A stretch of DNA of 5,022 nt. It comes from an uncultured Atopobiaceae bacterium. GTDB lineage: Bacteria > Actinomycetota > Coriobacteriia > Coriobacteriales > Atopobiaceae. The stretch covers positions 1 through 5,022 of the forward strand of contig CANQSI010000063.1 of NCBI GenBank assembly GCA_947626465.1. Reading direction: 5' to 3'. The position numbers and the translations under genes are program-made. This document shows positions 3,596-5,022 of the stretch, piece after piece (the stretch's first letter is position 1; each line of letters starts with the position of its first letter). Under the pieces are notes generated by a model that saw only the letters and a program-made list of their open reading frames with translations, made no database searches and was not told the DNA's origin.

Positions 3596-5022
3596 GCGGA
3601 CATCTCCTGCTCCCAGGCGCGGAGCGTCTCGTAGATCTCGCGCGCCACGGCCGCCGGCACGCCGGGCACGGCGGCGATCTCCTCCTCCGAGGCCGCACGG
3701 AGCTTCGCCATTGAGGGGAACGCGCGGCGTATCGCCTTCTTGCGCTTGGGCCCCACCCCCTCGATCTCGTCCAAGATGGAGACCGTCATCGCCTTGTCGC
3801 GAAGCTCGCGGTGGAAGGTGATCGCGAAGCGGTGCGCCTCGTCGCGCAGGCGTTTCACGAGGTAGAGCGAAGCGGATCCGTTCGGCAGCACGACGGGCAT
3901 GTCGTCCCAGGGGACGATGAGCTCCTCGTCGGCCTTCGCGAGCCCGCACACCGGCACGTCGATCTCGAGATCCGCGAGCTGGTTCAGTGCGGCCGTGAGC
4001 TGGGGCTTGCCGCCGTCGAGCACGAGGAGGTCGGGGCGCTTGCCGAAGCGCTCGTCGGCCATGCGCTCGGGCGAGTAGCGCCGCGAGAGCGCCTCGCTCA
4101 TGGAGAGGAAGTCGTTCGCCTCGGTGAGCGGCGTGCGGATCTTAAAGCGCCGATACTGCGACTTGTCCGGCTTGCCGTTGGTGAAGACCACCATCGAGGC
4201 CACGGTGTGCTTGCCGTGGATGGTCGAGATGTCGAAGCACTCCATGCGAAGCGGCGGGCCGGGCAGGGCGAGCGCGCTCTCGAGCTCGAGCAGGGCTTGG
4301 TTCGTGCGCGTGTCCTCGTAGCCCGTCTTCACCTCGTGGCGCACGAGGTAGTGGCGTGCGTTTTGCGTCGCCGTGTCGAGGAGCTTCTTGCGCGCGCCGC
4401 GCACGGGCACGTGGAGCTGCACCTTGCTCCCCCGCTTCTCCGTGAGCCATGTGGCGAGGGCCTCGGCGTCCTCGGGGAGCCACGGCACTTCCACCGCACG
4501 CGGCACGTCGTTGGTCTGTCGGTAGTAGCGCTTGAGGAATCCGCTCGTGAGCTCGCCTTCCTCGATGTCGAGGCCCTTATCGAGCACGAACTCCACCGAG
4601 CGCGACACGCGCCCCTCGCGCATGGCGAGCACGCACACGCCGCAGATGGTCTCCTCGCGAAAGATCCCCACGACGTCCGCGTCCACGTTGCCTTCGAGGA
4701 TCACCTGCTGGCGATCCTCGAGCCCCTGCACGGCGTCGAGGCGCCTCTTGTAGCGCGCGGCCCGTTCGAAATCGAGCGTGTCCGCCGCGTCCGCGATCTC
4801 GTCGTTCAGCGCGGCGATGAGCTTCGCGCGCTGGCCCTTCAGGAGCCCCTCCACCACGGCGACGTTCTCGGCGTAGGCCTCGGGGCTGATCTCGCCCGCG
4901 CAAGGGCCCGGCCCGCGCCCCACGTGGTAGTCGAAGCAGGGCCTGCCGGTGGCCGCCATCGCGAGCTCCACCACGTCCTCGTCCTCGGGATGCGCGTCGA
5001 GGCGACGCTTCAAGCGCTTCCA
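3592..5022 (-). CDS. uvrC: UvrABC system protein C, C-terminal 476 residues (start outside window)
   Basis: UvrC makes the two incisions flanking a lesion in nucleotide excision repair, acting with UvrA and UvrB. The frame is open to the right edge, so the N-terminal GIY-YIG nuclease domain (3' incision), roughly 130-150 residues, is missing only because the window ends. Numbering from the edge, the UVR motif that contacts UvrB is about 67-101 (ALNDEIADAADTLDFERA then RRLDAVQGL). The RNase H-like 5'-incision domain shows CFDIS (Asp264), LVLDGGKPQL (Asp336) and RDEAHRF (His397), matching the Asp-Asp-His catalytic set. A helix-hairpin-helix domain follows (about 416-466; IEGVGPKRKKAI and AVPGVPAAVA). 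The region before the UVR motif reads RPCFDYHVGRGPGPCAG (27-43); the usual GRC cysteine is Gly37, and no Cys lies about 12 residues before Cys29. It converges on whiA. Confidence 0.97.
   Translation of the reverse strand, partial: WKRLKRRLDAHPEDEDVVELAMAATGRPCFDYHVGRGPGPCAGEISPEAYAENVAVVEGLLKGQRAKLIAALNDEIADAADTLDFERAARYKRRLDAVQGLEDRQQVILEGNVDADVVGIFREETICGVCVLAMREGRVSRSVEFVLDKGLDIEEGELTSGFLKRYYRQTNDVPRAVEVPWLPEDAEALATWLTEKRGSKVQLHVPVRGARKKLLDTATQNARHYLVRHEVKTGYEDTRTNQALLELESALALPGPPLRMECFDISTIHGKHTVASMVVFTNGKPDKSQYRRFKIRTPLTEANDFLSMSEALSRRYSPERMADERFGKRPDLLVLDGGKPQLTAALNQLADLEIDVPVCGLAKADEELIVPWDDMPVVLPNGSASLYLVKRLRDEAHRFAITFHRELRDKAMTVSILDEIEGVGPKRKKAIRRAFPSMAKLRAASEEEIAAVPGVPAAVAREIYETLRAWEQEMSA

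Noticed and set aside
2510..3949. Long open frame (479 codons) on the minus strand opposite whiA and the end of uvrC
   Set aside because: It is antisense to two clear genes, has a composition dominated by Arg, Ala, Gly, Glu and His without any recognisable motif, and is what GC-rich third positions produce by chance.

Overview
This is about 5 kb of GC-rich chromosomal DNA (roughly two-thirds G+C by eye) with dense housekeeping genes. The combination of gap-pgk, rapZ-whiA and uvrC, the Walker A of RapZ in its actinobacterial form (GMSGAGRT, Arg for Lys), a GAPDH whose motifs resemble those of streptococci and lactobacilli, and the high G+C together suggest an actinobacterium. The best guess is class Coriobacteriia (Olsenella, Collinsella or Atopobium relatives). 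That placement is inference from remembered motifs, not from a search.

Layout, left to right: (1) 1-296, minus strand: the first 98 codons of pgk, cut by the window edge. (2) 297-410: the gap-pgk spacer, with the pgk ribosome binding site, a terminator-like hairpin plus U-run and a second GC-rich hairpin. (3) 411-1439, minus: gap, complete. (4) 1440-1633: a divergent spacer with the gap leader, which can fold just upstream of its Shine-Dalgarno sequence, and the rapZ ribosome binding site. (5) 1634-2635, plus: rapZ. (6) 2636-3595, plus: whiA, starting on the base after the rapZ stop. (7) 3592-5022, minus: the C-terminal 476 residues of uvrC, converging on whiA so that both TAG stops share the palindrome CTAG. 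No stretch over 300 bases lacks a gene. I see no tRNA, rRNA, CRISPR array, insertion sequence or phage gene.

Functionally there are three modules: lower glycolysis (gap then pgk, consecutive steps, one transcription direction), the rapZ-whiA regulatory pair (nucleotide-binding RNase-adapter family protein plus a DNA-binding regulator linked to division or sporulation in other Gram-positives), and nucleotide excision repair (uvrC).

The most notable points concern arrangement. In many actinobacteria the order is uvrC-rapZ-yvcK-whiA-gap-pgk, all on one strand. Here the flanks keep that order and direction, but the rapZ-whiA block is flipped in place and yvcK is absent from it. Other points are the attenuator-like terminator immediately before pgk and a UvrC whose usual cysteine cluster is degenerate. 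I found nothing that looks like a new defence or mobile system; this is mostly ordinary core genome with some unusual joints.
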